From NCBI GenBank assembly GCA_964389205.1, contig CAYMDH010000002.1:1-64000 (forward strand): DNA of 64,000 nucleotides, read 5' to 3'. Numbering within the stretch: the stretch's first letter is position 1; each line of letters opens with the position of its first letter. Position numbers and translations under genes: made by a program. The notes under the pieces are model-generated. The model ran no database searches. It saw only the letters and a program-made list of their open reading frames with translations, and was not told the origin of the DNA. This DNA is from Leptobacterium sp964389205 (GTDB lineage Bacteria > Bacteroidota > Bacteroidia > Flavobacteriales > Flavobacteriaceae). Below are positions 1 through 9,048 of this stretch, piece after piece.

Positions 1-1697
1 AGAATTTCATCACGAACAAAATCACAATCTCCAAGATCTGTTAAAAAGTTTGTAGCTCCTGGAATACCAAAATTACAAACGTCAAAACCTAAAAAACTTG
101 GATCATCTGATATAATGATATCATTTAAAAGACCAGTATAACTAGAGAAAGCTGTATTTTCTATTATATTAGAACAGGCATCTCTAAGCTCATTACAACT
201 GCTTACTATGGCAACAGAAAACCGTATTTCGTATTCAGGATCTCCAGAACCTACAAAAACGTCGGGAACATTAAATATAATTTCGTTGGTAGCAGGATCA
301 AAAGTAAAGGTTATTTCTTCACCTCCTATTGGAGCTGGTAAAATAACATCACCCGGCTGTATGGTTCCGCCAACTGGAGGGAAGTTTACATTTATAGGAA
401 GCACATCTCGAATGGTATAATCTGTGGCATCATCATTTCCAACGTTTTGAAAACCAAGAACATAAACAATTTCTTGACCTAATGTTACGCCAGCACCACC
501 AATATTGTTTCCAGCTCCATCCTCTACTGTTTTGGAAAGGACTATATCGGGCTCTATGACTTCTACATCAAAAGAGTTGAAATACGTATAATAACGATCT
601 CCTGTAGAGAACATACGCAATGTAGCGGCTGTCTCATCATTAGGAATAACAGAGTTTAGGGGGTTTGCAATGGTAATCCTATCTGCGTCATGTCCTAACG
701 TATTGGTACTGTTAGGGACTCGAGCGTTAAACTGATTACCATCAATAGTAATATTGCTGTTAAAAAAATTATCGGTAGGATTAAGAGCATTACCTAGAGA
801 TGTAAATATACTGCTACTACCAGCTCTTATGGCTAACTGATCTCCAGTAATTCTATTATCTCCTTCTAATGCTAAAGTTGTTAAGTTTGCTCTAACTGGA
901 AAAGGAGCAGGTAAAGTTGTAAAACCATCGTACTCTACATCTATAGATCCTGTAGCAGCATCTACTCCCGCAAAACCATCAAAAGTTGTGATAAACTTAC
1001 CAGGTAAAGTAGGGTTTTCAAAAACAATAACTAAAGACCAACCTGCAGAACCACCACCACTAATAAAACCATTAGTAGCTCTTACGTTGGCTACAGTATA
1101 TTCTCCGTTAGGATCTGCTAATCCTGTAACTAATGTGGTTACATCTGCATAACATGCATAGGGTGCATTATCACCAAAATCAGGATCGTCAAATCCATCA
1201 AATAGTATTTCATCGGCAGTAATGTCTATATAATTTGGATCTCCAGGAGCCCTTAATCGAACCTGATTAAAATCGTTTTCTCTTATATTATCGCCATCAC
1301 CCACATCTCTTGAGAACCCTTCATTAAATCTGTAAACACCAGACCAATAAAGCCCAGCATAAATAACTCTACTACATACGGCATTTGGTAATGATAATGT
1401 TGCACTACTAGAACTAAATGTTGAAGGATCTCCATCAATATCGATATAACGCATATTGAATAAATCATTAAACGTAGAGGCATTACCAGTTACATTATAG
1501 GGATCTTCAGGATTGTTTGAAGCATCATCTCTGTTTAGAATATTATTAGCAATAAAAGTGATATCACCTTTAGTGTTAACTTGATATCTAATATCAAAGG
1601 GATTAGGTACACCTTGGGCGTACGTAGAAATGATTCCAACTAGTATCAGGTAGGCTGCAAGTATACCTAGCCTGAATGGGCTTAAGTAGGTTTTCAT
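1..1697 (-). CDS. Secreted DUF11-type adhesin-like protein (5' part; runs off the window)
   Basis: The reading frame is open from an ATG at 1697 down to the left window edge, giving about 565 residues without a stop. Residues 1-27 form a signal peptide ending near TYAQG. A long Asx/Gly/Thr-rich region follows, with a short conserved-looking patch VIYAGLYWSG near residue 95. From about residue 400 there is a DUF11-like unit (VLSKTVEDGAG, then LGQEIVYVLGFQNVG, then DYTIRDVLP), which in this family is a repeated beta-sandwich of surface proteins. Proteins of this layout in Flavobacteriaceae are usually long T9SS substrates with a C-terminal sorting domain; that end lies outside the window. It is third in a minus-strand module after the Ig-repeat protein and the PorP/SprF gene, 156 bp behind the latter. 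Cell-surface adhesin is the likely role; the ligand is unknown. Confidence 0.85.
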   Translation of the reverse strand, partial: MKTYLSPFRLGILAAYLILVGIISTYAQGVPNPFDIRYQVNTKGDITFIANNILNRDDASNNPEDPYNVTGNASTFNDLFNMRYIDIDGDPSTFSSSSATLSLPNAVCSRVIYAGLYWSGVYRFNEGFSRDVGDGDNIRENDFNQVRLRAPGDPNYIDITADEILFDGFDDPDFGDNAPYACYADVTTLVTGLADPNGEYTVANVRATNGFISGGGSAGWSLVIVFENPTLPGKFITTFDGFAGVDAATGSIDVEYDGFTTLPAPFPVRANLTTLALEGDNRITGDQLAIRAGSSSIFTSLGNALNPTDNFFNSNITIDGNQFNARVPNSTNTLGHDADRITIANPLNSVIPNDETAATLRMFSTGDRYYTYFNSFDVEVIEPDIVLSKTVEDGAGNNIGGAGVTLGQEIVYVLGFQNVGNDDATDYTIRDVLPINVNFPPVGGTIQPGDVILPAPIGGEEITFTFDPATNEIIFNVPDVFVGSGDPEYEIRFSVAIVSSCNELRDACSNIIENTAFSSYTGLLNDIIISDDPSFLGFDVCNFGIPGATNFLTDLGDCDFVRDEI

Positions 1698-1853
1698 AAT
1701 ATTTGGGCTTAAACAATTAATGAAATTCTTGCAATTCTAATCACTGCTTTTTAGACAATGAAAATTTTACGTAGAAATAAATGCCGGGCAAGCTTTTATT
1801 TCAAGAAAAACATTATTTATTTTATAAATATACTCATAATTTTTTAATTCTCT

Positions 1854-4130
1854 TTATAATATGTAATCTGTATTTACTCTCATTATCCACATTTCGTCAA
1901 AATAAGAGTTATCAATATTAGAATAATACGAGGCAATAGCATTATTCCAAGAATTGTGTTTCTTTATATAAACGTATCTATAATTATTTTCTGGATTAAC
2001 AAAATAACTTGCATCTAATCCTTTATTTTTCAGCTTTTTAACAAAACGTTCTGCATTACTAGGCACTGCAAAAACATTGGTGATTATATAGTATCCTTCA
2101 TCTAAGGATGCGATATTAATAATAGAGCCTTTTTTGGCTTTTTTTCTTCTTTTAGATGTAGTTCGAGAATACAATTCTCTAATTTCATCTTCGGTCTTTT
2201 CATCTACATTGCCTGCAATGGCATCTTTTGTTACTTTAGGAGTTATGCTCTTTTTTATAGGAGTGTTAACTCTTTCATTGGTTTTATTAGAATCCTCAGT
2301 TTTTTTATTACTTATTCTTGAAGGAGAATTCACTCTATCTATATTTTCTTCTTTTATATCATTAGGAGTACTTACAACTCTTCCTTTGTTGCTTGTACTT
2401 GTTAAAGGCTTATTAGTAGGAGAAGAAATCCTTTTCTTATCTTCTACAATAGGGTCTTTAGTTGCTAACGAAGAATCTACGTTTGTATTGTTCTTTTTTG
2501 ACTTATTTGTAGAATTATTTGATAAACGTAATCTATTTTTATTATTTACGTTAAAAATCCACATTTCTCCTTGATAAGTATTGTTCAGATCAGATTTGTA
2601 AGCTGCAATTGCATCCCTCCAATTATCAAAACGTTTTAAGTATACATAGTTCAGATTGTTTCTTGGGTTTAAAAAATAATCTGCGTCTTGAATACCATTT
2701 CTTTTAAGTTTACTAACAAACTTATCTCTGTATAATCTTCCATTAGTTTTTTGACTGTAAACATTTGCTATTAAATAATACCCTCCTTCAACACTTTTTA
2801 AATTTTCAATTGTTTTCTGCTTGATATTATTCGCCTTAGCAGCATCTGCAAAATCTGTATAATTATCAAAATCGATAGCTTTTCCAGAAGTATTTATATT
2901 TTTAGGTTTAGAATTTGTTGATGAGAAATTAGAGTTAGTATTCTTTTTGCTATTACTAGCAACAGTATTATTATTATTTGATCTGGATCCTTTCATTCCT
3001 TTAATAAGGTGATAGAATCTTTTTTCAATGTCATTTTTTACTGCTTTTTCAAGAGAATCTTGTTTTAAAATTAATTCTGCAAGAATCATGTTATTTTCTT
3101 CAAGGTTCTTTTTAATTTGAGCTAATTCATCATCTTTTTCTTGAATTTCATCTTCTAATTGAGCTAATTCATTTTTTTCGTTTAAATCTAACTCAACTCT
3201 ATCTTCAGTTAAATTAGGTTGGAAAGAATAAGCAAAAGTAATTTCATGTGTAGTTCCTAAATTTTCAATACCATCATCTATCCCTTTTTCTATAATGTAT
3301 CCTAATGATAATCTTTTAGTTAAATTAAAACCAATACCCGCTGATACCCCAAAGAAATCATCATAACCTCCTTGAAGCCAACCTATTTTTGGTAAATCTA
3401 GAATAAGACTTCCAGATAAATTAAAATCACGATCTCCAGGTTTTCTACCCCTAATGAGTGTTTTTAAATTACCATTTTGCAAGATTCCTGAAGCTTTATT
3501 AAATGGATGCGTATACATTAAATGTCCAGAAAACGTTTTTTCTCCAAAATCTGTTACAGATTCACTTGTTCTTAAATTAAAGTCGACCAGATTTTCTGCA
3601 TAAAGACCAACATCAAAATTTCCATAAGAGAAATTAAAACCAGGTTGAAAGGTAAGTAATGAACTATCTTCTACATTAGCCAAGGCAGGGTCTGGTTGGC
3701 CAGGAAATAATTCTCCATTGTCTAAACCACTACTAAAAAATGAAAGATTAAAACCAAAGGTAAAATTACTTTTTTCAGATAATTTAATACCATATGCGTA
3801 ATTCGCTAAAATTCCAAAATTTGTTATGACACCAAGGTTTTGTTGGTAAAGACCAATACCTAAACCTGTTCTATCTCCTATTCTACCTGAATAGCTGGCA
3901 AGATAAATCTCTGGAGAATCTTCAAATTGAATCCATTGATTTCTATGATATAAATTAATATTTGAATTGTCTTCTCCTACTGCTGAAAATGTAGGATTAA
4001 GTAAAAACCTATTAAACTTTAAAAGGTTTTGTGAGGGGATATCAAATGATATAAACGGGTTATCTTCCTGACTGAATACTGTGGCAAGATTAAGTATCAA
4101 TAAGAAGAAAACAACAACTTTCTGTTTCAT
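1854..4130 (-). CDS. PorP/SprF-family T9SS outer-membrane protein with two C-terminal SPOR-like repeats
   Basis: This is a 758-residue protein. Residues 1-20 are a signal peptide (ends FSQ). Residues about 25-305 are a PorP/SprF-type beta-barrel, opening with the family-typical NRFLLNPTFSAVG and containing many alternating beta strands. Residues about 310-365 form a charged coiled coil, followed by an Asn/Ser-rich linker. A first SPOR-like unit (GGYYLIANVY to GEMWIFNV) lies at about 445-520, a long Ser/Thr/Lys linker at 525-670, and a second SPOR-like unit (EGYYIITNVF to DEMWIMRV) at about 675-755. Most PorP/SprF proteins are near 300-350 residues, so the C-terminal half is an extension. Family members partner with T9SS substrates carrying the type B sorting domain, and this gene lies 4 bp behind such a substrate. 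SPOR domains bind septal or denuded peptidoglycan, so a periplasmic anchoring role for the tail is an inference. Confidence 0.9.
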   Translation of the reverse strand: MKQKVVVFFLLILNLATVFSQEDNPFISFDIPSQNLLKFNRFLLNPTFSAVGEDNSNINLYHRNQWIQFEDSPEIYLASYSGRIGDRTGLGIGLYQQNLGVITNFGILANYAYGIKLSEKSNFTFGFNLSFFSSGLDNGELFPGQPDPALANVEDSSLLTFQPGFNFSYGNFDVGLYAENLVDFNLRTSESVTDFGEKTFSGHLMYTHPFNKASGILQNGNLKTLIRGRKPGDRDFNLSGSLILDLPKIGWLQGGYDDFFGVSAGIGFNLTKRLSLGYIIEKGIDDGIENLGTTHEITFAYSFQPNLTEDRVELDLNEKNELAQLEDEIQEKDDELAQIKKNLEENNMILAELILKQDSLEKAVKNDIEKRFYHLIKGMKGSRSNNNNTVASNSKKNTNSNFSSTNSKPKNINTSGKAIDFDNYTDFADAAKANNIKQKTIENLKSVEGGYYLIANVYSQKTNGRLYRDKFVSKLKRNGIQDADYFLNPRNNLNYVYLKRFDNWRDAIAAYKSDLNNTYQGEMWIFNVNNKNRLRLSNNSTNKSKKNNTNVDSSLATKDPIVEDKKRISSPTNKPLTSTSNKGRVVSTPNDIKEENIDRVNSPSRISNKKTEDSNKTNERVNTPIKKSITPKVTKDAIAGNVDEKTEDEIRELYSRTTSKRRKKAKKGSIINIASLDEGYYIITNVFAVPSNAERFVKKLKNKGLDASYFVNPENNYRYVYIKKHNSWNNAIASYYSNIDNSYFDEMWIMRVNTDYIL

Positions 4131-4134
4131 TCCA

Positions 4135-6333
4135 CTAACGAATTAAGGTTATAGTCCCTTGTTTTAAAACCTCCTGTCCTCTAGCAATTGTATAATAAAA
4201 CACGGGCGCATTGTTAGAGAAAGGTAGGTTAGATTCGGGCCAATTGTTCTGGTACTCAAAGGTTCTAAATATATTTTCACCATTGGCACCATAAATAATA
4301 ATTTCTACATCCGGATTAAATGCATAACGATTAGGAATTACCCATAAATCGTTAATTCCGTCTGCATTTGGGCTAATTACATTCGGTACTGCAAAACTGT
4401 CTTGAAACTGTACCGTAAACATTCTAATTACTTCACAAGGCCCTACAAATGCTCTAAGCACGTATGGACCTTCTTCAGATAAGGTAACACTTGCACCGTT
4501 TGATATTTCAACGTTTTCTTCATTAAACCATCTATAACTATCACCACCAGATGCAGTTACAATTCTAAAAGATCCTTCTTGAATAACAATAGTTTCAGGT
4601 GCGTCTACTGTTATTATAGATTCTTCAAAAGGATTTATAATGATTTCATTAGAAAAAATTGTACAACCAAAAGCAGTAACGCCTATTCTATAACGACCAG
4701 CTAGATTAATGCTTAAAGTTGGGTTCGTTTCAGAAGCGATTAATAAATCATCTCTAAACCATTCATAAGTAAAATTTGTATTGGTAACATCTGATGAAAT
4801 TGTGATTACAGAAGAACCATCACAAGAAATAAGGCCATCGCTTGTAATAGTAACTGTTTGGTCAATATTTAATTTTACGTCAAAATCATTAGATAGAACA
4901 TTAAACGAACTTAAAGTGGCTCTTACAGAATATAAATCATTAAGAGACGCATCTGCTATAGATAAAGTAGTTCCGGTTTCACCAGCTATAGGCGTATTTG
5001 CCTTAAACCATTGATAATTAAAACTATTTATAAGTTGAGTACTTACATCTATAATATTATTTGAAACAGTAATTGCTTGTATATCGCTTACTGTAAGCGT
5101 TGTTGATGTCTGAGAGCATTCACTATAGGTTCCTTGAGGAGCTATTGTTATATTAATACTTTGAGGTAATTCTATGTTAACATCACTTGTAAATTCCTCG
5201 ACAGCACAGCCTGTACCTTGAGTTACGCGCCCTCTATAAACACCGGGGTTAATAACAGATAGAGTGCTAGAGGTTTCTCCAGATAAAAGACTACCATCTC
5301 TAAACCAAGCAAATGAAGGATTGTTTGCAGTAGTAGTAATATCTAAGACAATAGTTTCTCCAGGTAATAAAAGAACATTAGAAGGCTGCGAAACAGTAAC
5401 ATTGATGCTTGGAACAGTAATAATAACAGGATCAGATGTTTCTACACATGCCGCACTATTATTTGTTGTAGTTTCTAACGTATAAGTACCAGCTGGATCA
5501 TTAGTATCTACAGAAATAGTAGGTACAAATCCAGGAGTATTTATTAAAACGTCGTCTCTAAACCATCTGTATGTTAATGATGTGCTGCTTACATTGGCTT
5601 CAAGCTCATAGGTAAAACCAGGACAAAGCTCTACGTTTGCAGGGCCGTTTATTGCAATATTATTAAGTGGAGCTAGAATAACTTCAGTTTCATTAGAAAA
5701 GGTACTTGATGAACAAAACTCACCATAATCTACCTCTGCAAAATAAAATCCTTCTTGAGTTACCTCTAAACTAGACCCTGTTTCTCCAGGTATAGGAACT
5801 GGATTTCTATTTCTAAACCATCTATAAGAAGGCTCGTCTGGAAAATTCAAGACCTCTAAGGTTGTTGAAGTTCCATTACAAACAGAAACAACACCACTAC
5901 CAAAACCAGAAATAGTTAATGCTTGATCTACATTTTGAAAATATGCTGGAAATGCAACACTTTCTTGGCTGGTTAGTGCCGGACTTGTAGATCGAACACG
6001 TACTCTATAGTCATCTCCTCTGGTATCTGTTGGAAATGAAAAATTGAAAATAAAATCGAAAGTAGTATTTCTAGTATTATCTGAAGTTAATTGTGTAGGG
6101 TTAGAAAAACTTCCGTTAGCATCAGAAAGCTCTAGTATAAAAGTATTGTCGCTATTAACTAATACACCGTTCCATTGAAACTGAACATTAAAAGTATTAA
6201 AACCTACGGAAGCACAAGGAGCTGTAAATTGAGGAACAGGTCTCAAAAGGTTTTGACCTCTAAGTGAGGGCATACTAAACAAAAGTATAATGCAAAGCAT
6301 CATCTGGGCAATATGAATGCTATTTTTATTCAT
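4135..6333 (-). CDS. Secreted Ig-like repeat protein with T9SS type B (gliding-motility) C-terminal sorting domain
   Basis: This 732-residue protein has a signal peptide at 1-27 (ends SLRGQ). The middle holds about six tandem Ig-like beta-sandwich units, each marked by a Y-x-W-F-R/K motif (SYRWFRNRN, LTYRWFRDD, PSFAWFRDG, FNYQWFKAN, FTYEWFRDD, DSYRWFNEE). Residues about 647-732 are a complete type B sorting domain: VPNVISPNADGINDLW, then VEIIIYGANGENIF, ending KQGTITLIR. This domain directs export through the type IX system and surface attachment. The gene is first in the module, followed after 4 bp by the PorP/SprF gene, which fits the known substrate-partner arrangement. Surface display is well supported. 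The binding partner of the Ig-like repeats is unknown. Confidence 0.9.
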   Translation of the reverse strand: MNKNSIHIAQMMLCIILLFSMPSLRGQNLLRPVPQFTAPCASVGFNTFNVQFQWNGVLVNSDNTFILELSDANGSFSNPTQLTSDNTRNTTFDFIFNFSFPTDTRGDDYRVRVRSTSPALTSQESVAFPAYFQNVDQALTISGFGSGVVSVCNGTSTTLEVLNFPDEPSYRWFRNRNPVPIPGETGSSLEVTQEGFYFAEVDYGEFCSSSTFSNETEVILAPLNNIAINGPANVELCPGFTYELEANVSSTSLTYRWFRDDVLINTPGFVPTISVDTNDPAGTYTLETTTNNSAACVETSDPVIITVPSINVTVSQPSNVLLLPGETIVLDITTTANNPSFAWFRDGSLLSGETSSTLSVINPGVYRGRVTQGTGCAVEEFTSDVNIELPQSINITIAPQGTYSECSQTSTTLTVSDIQAITVSNNIIDVSTQLINSFNYQWFKANTPIAGETGTTLSIADASLNDLYSVRATLSSFNVLSNDFDVKLNIDQTVTITSDGLISCDGSSVITISSDVTNTNFTYEWFRDDLLIASETNPTLSINLAGRYRIGVTAFGCTIFSNEIIINPFEESIITVDAPETIVIQEGSFRIVTASGGDSYRWFNEENVEISNGASVTLSEEGPYVLRAFVGPCEVIRMFTVQFQDSFAVPNVISPNADGINDLWVIPNRYAFNPDVEIIIYGANGENIFRTFEYQNNWPESNLPFSNNAPVFYYTIARGQEVLKQGTITLIR

Positions 6334-6382
6334 TTAAGCAGGTTAAATATTAAACTTTTGAAGATTTGGGTTTTCAAAAGAA

Positions 6383-6390
6383 CAAAATTA
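6383..6390 (-). promoter_or_regulatory. Candidate -7 element for the T9SS module
   Basis: On the minus strand this reads TAATTTTG, a full match to the Bacteroidota -7 consensus TAnnTTTG. It lies 50 bp upstream of the ATG at 6333. No clear TTG -33 element lies at the usual 17-23 bp spacing, so support is only partial. Confidence 0.35.
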
Positions 6391-6670
6391 AAATGAATCT
6401 AATTAAAAAACTAGTTTAATAACATAAAATTATCGTTGAGATGTTAACGATTCTTAAGAAAAACAAATTTCTTTATAAACTTGATTAATAAATTATCAAC
6501 AAAAAGGCAATTTTTATTGATAATCAACAACATAATATGTTAATAACTAATGATTTCAAAGATTCTTTTGAATCACTAAAATACTATTTTTTTTCAAAAA
6601 GAGATACTTAGCTAGGGTTATTAACAGTGGTTAAAGAGTTTTATTGTATTAAAAAGCATTTTTTTCATGA

Positions 6671-6700
6671 TTGCCAGTCTATGTCTTTTGTTTATTTTTG
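6671..6700 (+). promoter_or_regulatory. Promoter of glnS
   Basis: TTG at 6671-6673, a 19-bp spacer, and TATTTTTG at 6693-6700 match the Bacteroidota promoter consensus (TTG, 17-23 bp, TAnnTTTG). Transcription would start near 6707, leaving a leader of about 12 nt before the glnS ATG. Confidence 0.55.
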
Positions 6701-6719
6701 CTGACTATTAGAAAAAACA

Positions 6720-8411
6720 ATGTCAGAAGAAGCTAAATCACTAAATTTTTTAGAACATATTATTGAAGAAGATATGCAAAATGGGTTTTCTCAAGAAAAA
6801 CTTCGTTTTCGTTTTCCTCCAGAACCTAATGGATACCTTCATATAGGTCATGCAAGTGCTATATGTTTAAACTTTGGATTAGGTTTAAAATATAATGCTC
6901 CTGTTAACTTAAGGTTTGATGATACCAACCCAGCTAAAGAAGAGCAAGAGTATGTAGATGCTATAAAAAGAGATATTACATGGTTAGGTTATACATGGGA
7001 AGAAGAATGTTATGCATCAGATTATTTTCAACAGCTCTATGATTGGGCTGTTCTATTAATTAAAAATGGGAAAGCCTATGTAGATAGTCAAAATTCTGAA
7101 GAAATAGCAAAACAAAAAGGGACTCCAACAGAACCGGGTGTTCATAGTCCTTATAGGGATCGTTCTATAACAGAAAACCTGACTTTATTTGAGGAGATGA
7201 AGAATGGGAAATTTGAAGAAGGAGCACATGTATTGCGTGCAAAAATTGATATGGCATCTTCAAATATGCTATTAAGAGATCCTTTAATTTACAGAATTTT
7301 AAAGAAAACACACCATCGTACAGCCGATAATTGGTGTATTTACCCAATGTATGATTGGGCTCATGGTGAAAGTGATTATATAGAACAAGTATCGCATTCC
7401 CTTTGTACTCTGGAGTTTAGACCTCATAGAGATTTGTATAATTGGTTTTTAAATCAAGTAACAATTTATAACCCAAAAGAGACACGTTCAAAGCAACGAG
7501 AGTTTGCTCGTAGAAATTTAAGCCATACGGTAGTTAGCAAGCGTAAATTACTTCGTTTGGTGGAAGCTGGTGTTGTTTCTGGTTGGGATGATCCTAGAAT
7601 GCCAACAATATCTGGCGTGAGAAGAAGAGGGTATCCAGCTGCTGCTATACGAAATTTTGCAGACGCTATCGGTATCGCTAAGCGAGAAAACCTTATAGAT
7701 GTTTCTTTACTAGAGTTTTATGTTCGCGAAGAACTTAATAAAACCACAAACAGAGTAATGGCTGTTCTTAATCCCGTCAAGCTAATTATCACAAATTATC
7801 CTGAAGATCAAGAAGAATGGTTAGAAGCAGAAAATAATCCAGGAGATGAAACAGCTGGATATAGAAAAGTACCATTTTCTAGAGAATTATATATAGAACA
7901 AGAAGATTTTAAAGAAGAAGCTAATAGAAAATTCTTCCGTTTAAAATTAGGCAGCGAAGTACGCTTAAAAAATGGATATATTATTAAAGCAGAAAATACT
8001 ATAAAGGATGCAGAAGGAAATGTTATAGAAATTCATTGTACGTATGATCCTTTAAGTAAGAGTGGTAGCGGTACAGAAGAGAGTATGCGTAAAGTAAAAG
8101 GAACATTGCATTGGGTTTCTATTAAACATGCGATAGAAGCAGAAGTTCGAATATATGATCGCTTATTTATAGAAGAAGCTCCGGATAGTAATAAAGAAGT
8201 AGATTTTATGGAATTTGTTAACCCAGATTCTCTAAAAACTATCACGGGCTATGTAGAACCCAGTCTTAAAAATGTTAATGCGTTAGATTATTTTCAATTT
8301 CAGCGATTAGGATATTTTAATGTAGATAATGAATCGACAGAAAACAAATTAGTGTTTAATAAAACAGTTGGATTAAGAGATACATGGGCCAAAATTAAAG
8401 ATAAACAATAA
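6720..8411 (+). CDS. glnS: Glutaminyl-tRNA synthetase
   Basis: This 563-residue class I aminoacyl-tRNA synthetase charges tRNA-Gln with glutamine in the cytoplasm. The HIGH signature is at residues 41-44 within PPEPNGYLHIGHAS. The KMSKS-type loop is VVSKRK at about 270-275. The GlnRS-specific Rossmann core (RFDDTNPAKEEQEYVDAIK) and the C-terminal two-barrel anticodon-binding domain are both present, and the length is normal for the family. GlnRS is distinguished from GluRS by the long beta-barrel C-terminus. The gene is alone on the plus strand, behind its own promoter. Confidence 0.97.
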   Translation: MSEEAKSLNFLEHIIEEDMQNGFSQEKLRFRFPPEPNGYLHIGHASAICLNFGLGLKYNAPVNLRFDDTNPAKEEQEYVDAIKRDITWLGYTWEEECYASDYFQQLYDWAVLLIKNGKAYVDSQNSEEIAKQKGTPTEPGVHSPYRDRSITENLTLFEEMKNGKFEEGAHVLRAKIDMASSNMLLRDPLIYRILKKTHHRTADNWCIYPMYDWAHGESDYIEQVSHSLCTLEFRPHRDLYNWFLNQVTIYNPKETRSKQREFARRNLSHTVVSKRKLLRLVEAGVVSGWDDPRMPTISGVRRRGYPAAAIRNFADAIGIAKRENLIDVSLLEFYVREELNKTTNRVMAVLNPVKLIITNYPEDQEEWLEAENNPGDETAGYRKVPFSRELYIEQEDFKEEANRKFFRLKLGSEVRLKNGYIIKAENTIKDAEGNVIEIHCTYDPLSKSGSGTEESMRKVKGTLHWVSIKHAIEAEVRIYDRLFIEEAPDSNKEVDFMEFVNPDSLKTITGYVEPSLKNVNALDYFQFQRLGYFNVDNESTENKLVFNKTVGLRDTWAKIKDKQ

Positions 8412-8458
8412 ATTTAAATAAATATTTTAAAATTACTATAAGTCAATAAGTTACAAAT

Positions 8459-8979
8459 TTAACCTATACTTTCTGTTATTGTCTCATCTTCTGGGATATT
8501 GATTGAGGTTTTAAATTCAGTAAAGAATTTGTCAATAAGCGCTTTATTTTTTAATTGTTCTGCTTCTAAGAAATACCATTGCTGTTTTTTAGCATCATAA
8601 AATCCAAATAAATAACTTTTCGATTTTATTCTGGTACCTGTTACTTTCATTTGATTTGAATTTTGAACAAGACAGTGATATTCTCTGTTTTCTTTAATAA
8701 TATTAGAAACATCTACAACTTCAGCTTTTTCAAAAACAAACCCTTGAGCCTCTAACCCCTTAAAAGCTTTAGTAATTGTTTCAAGTAAAACTTCTTTGCC
8801 TCCAGAGTTCTCAATAATAGTAGGATGTGTATATTTTAAAACAGTCTCAAAATCCATATTTAAAGTAACTTTTGATGCATTTTCAGCATCTCTTATAGCG
8901 CTTTTTTCAATTCTTCAATAGACTGAGAAAAAGACAGACTATTAATGAATAAGCGTGTAATTAATACGATTCTTTTCAT
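8459..8979 (-). pseudogene. Small secreted protein gene broken by a frameshift in an A-tract
   Basis: A signal-peptide-like N-terminus starts at an ATG at 8979 (MKRIVLITRLFINSLSFSQS), continues IEELKK and stops soon after in frame. The next frame, without its own good start, continues SAIRDAENASKVTLNMDFET and then about 130 residues of an NTF2-like small domain (TVLKYTHPTII, later FGFYDAKKQQWYFLEAEQL). Adding one A to the A6 tract (minus strand; plus coordinates 8902-8907) joins the halves into one protein of about 173 residues ending at 8459. The fold is tentative and I do not know its function. An Arg in the signal-peptide core (LITRLF) could be further decay. The ATG at 8857 gives a 132-residue product without a signal peptide and is probably not the real start. 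Confidence 0.7.
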
Positions 8980-8996
8980 AATTGTATAATATAGAA

Positions 8997-9027
8997 ACAA
9001 GCCCCCTATATAAAGACAAGGGCTTGT
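8997..9027 (-). terminator. Hairpin downstream of the SPFH gene
   Basis: ACAAGCCC at 8997-9004 pairs with GGGCTTGT at 9020-9027. On the minus strand the hairpin follows the SPFH stop codon by about 20 nt and is followed by a weak T-rich run. It separates the SPFH gene from the broken gene behind it. Confidence 0.5.
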
Positions 9028-9048
9028 GGTTCTTATTTAATTTTTAGA

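Larger units (their letters stand above)
6334..6719. promoter_or_regulatory. Divergent, very AT-rich intergenic region with promoter motifs and DnaA-box-like words
   Basis: This 386-bp gap separates the minus-strand T9SS module from plus-strand glnS. It holds a TAnnTTTG-type -7 element for each direction. It also holds a cluster of nonamers close to the DnaA box TTATCCACA: TTATCAACA at 6493-6501, TAATCAACA at 6521-6529, the complement of TTATTAACA at 6538-6546, and TTATTAACA at 6618-6626. The match is imperfect, and such words are expected at some rate in AT-rich DNA. I see no open reading frame of note in it. Confidence 0.4.

Noticed and set aside
2134..2574. 146-codon frame on the plus strand inside the PorP-SPOR gene
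   Set aside because: It lies entirely antisense to the low-complexity linker of a convincing gene and is made of simple hydrophobic repeats.
8459..8857. 132-residue protein starting at ATG 8857 as a complete gene
   Set aside because: The upstream bases in the same frame encode a continuation (DAENASKVTLN) joined to a signal peptide after a one-base repair.
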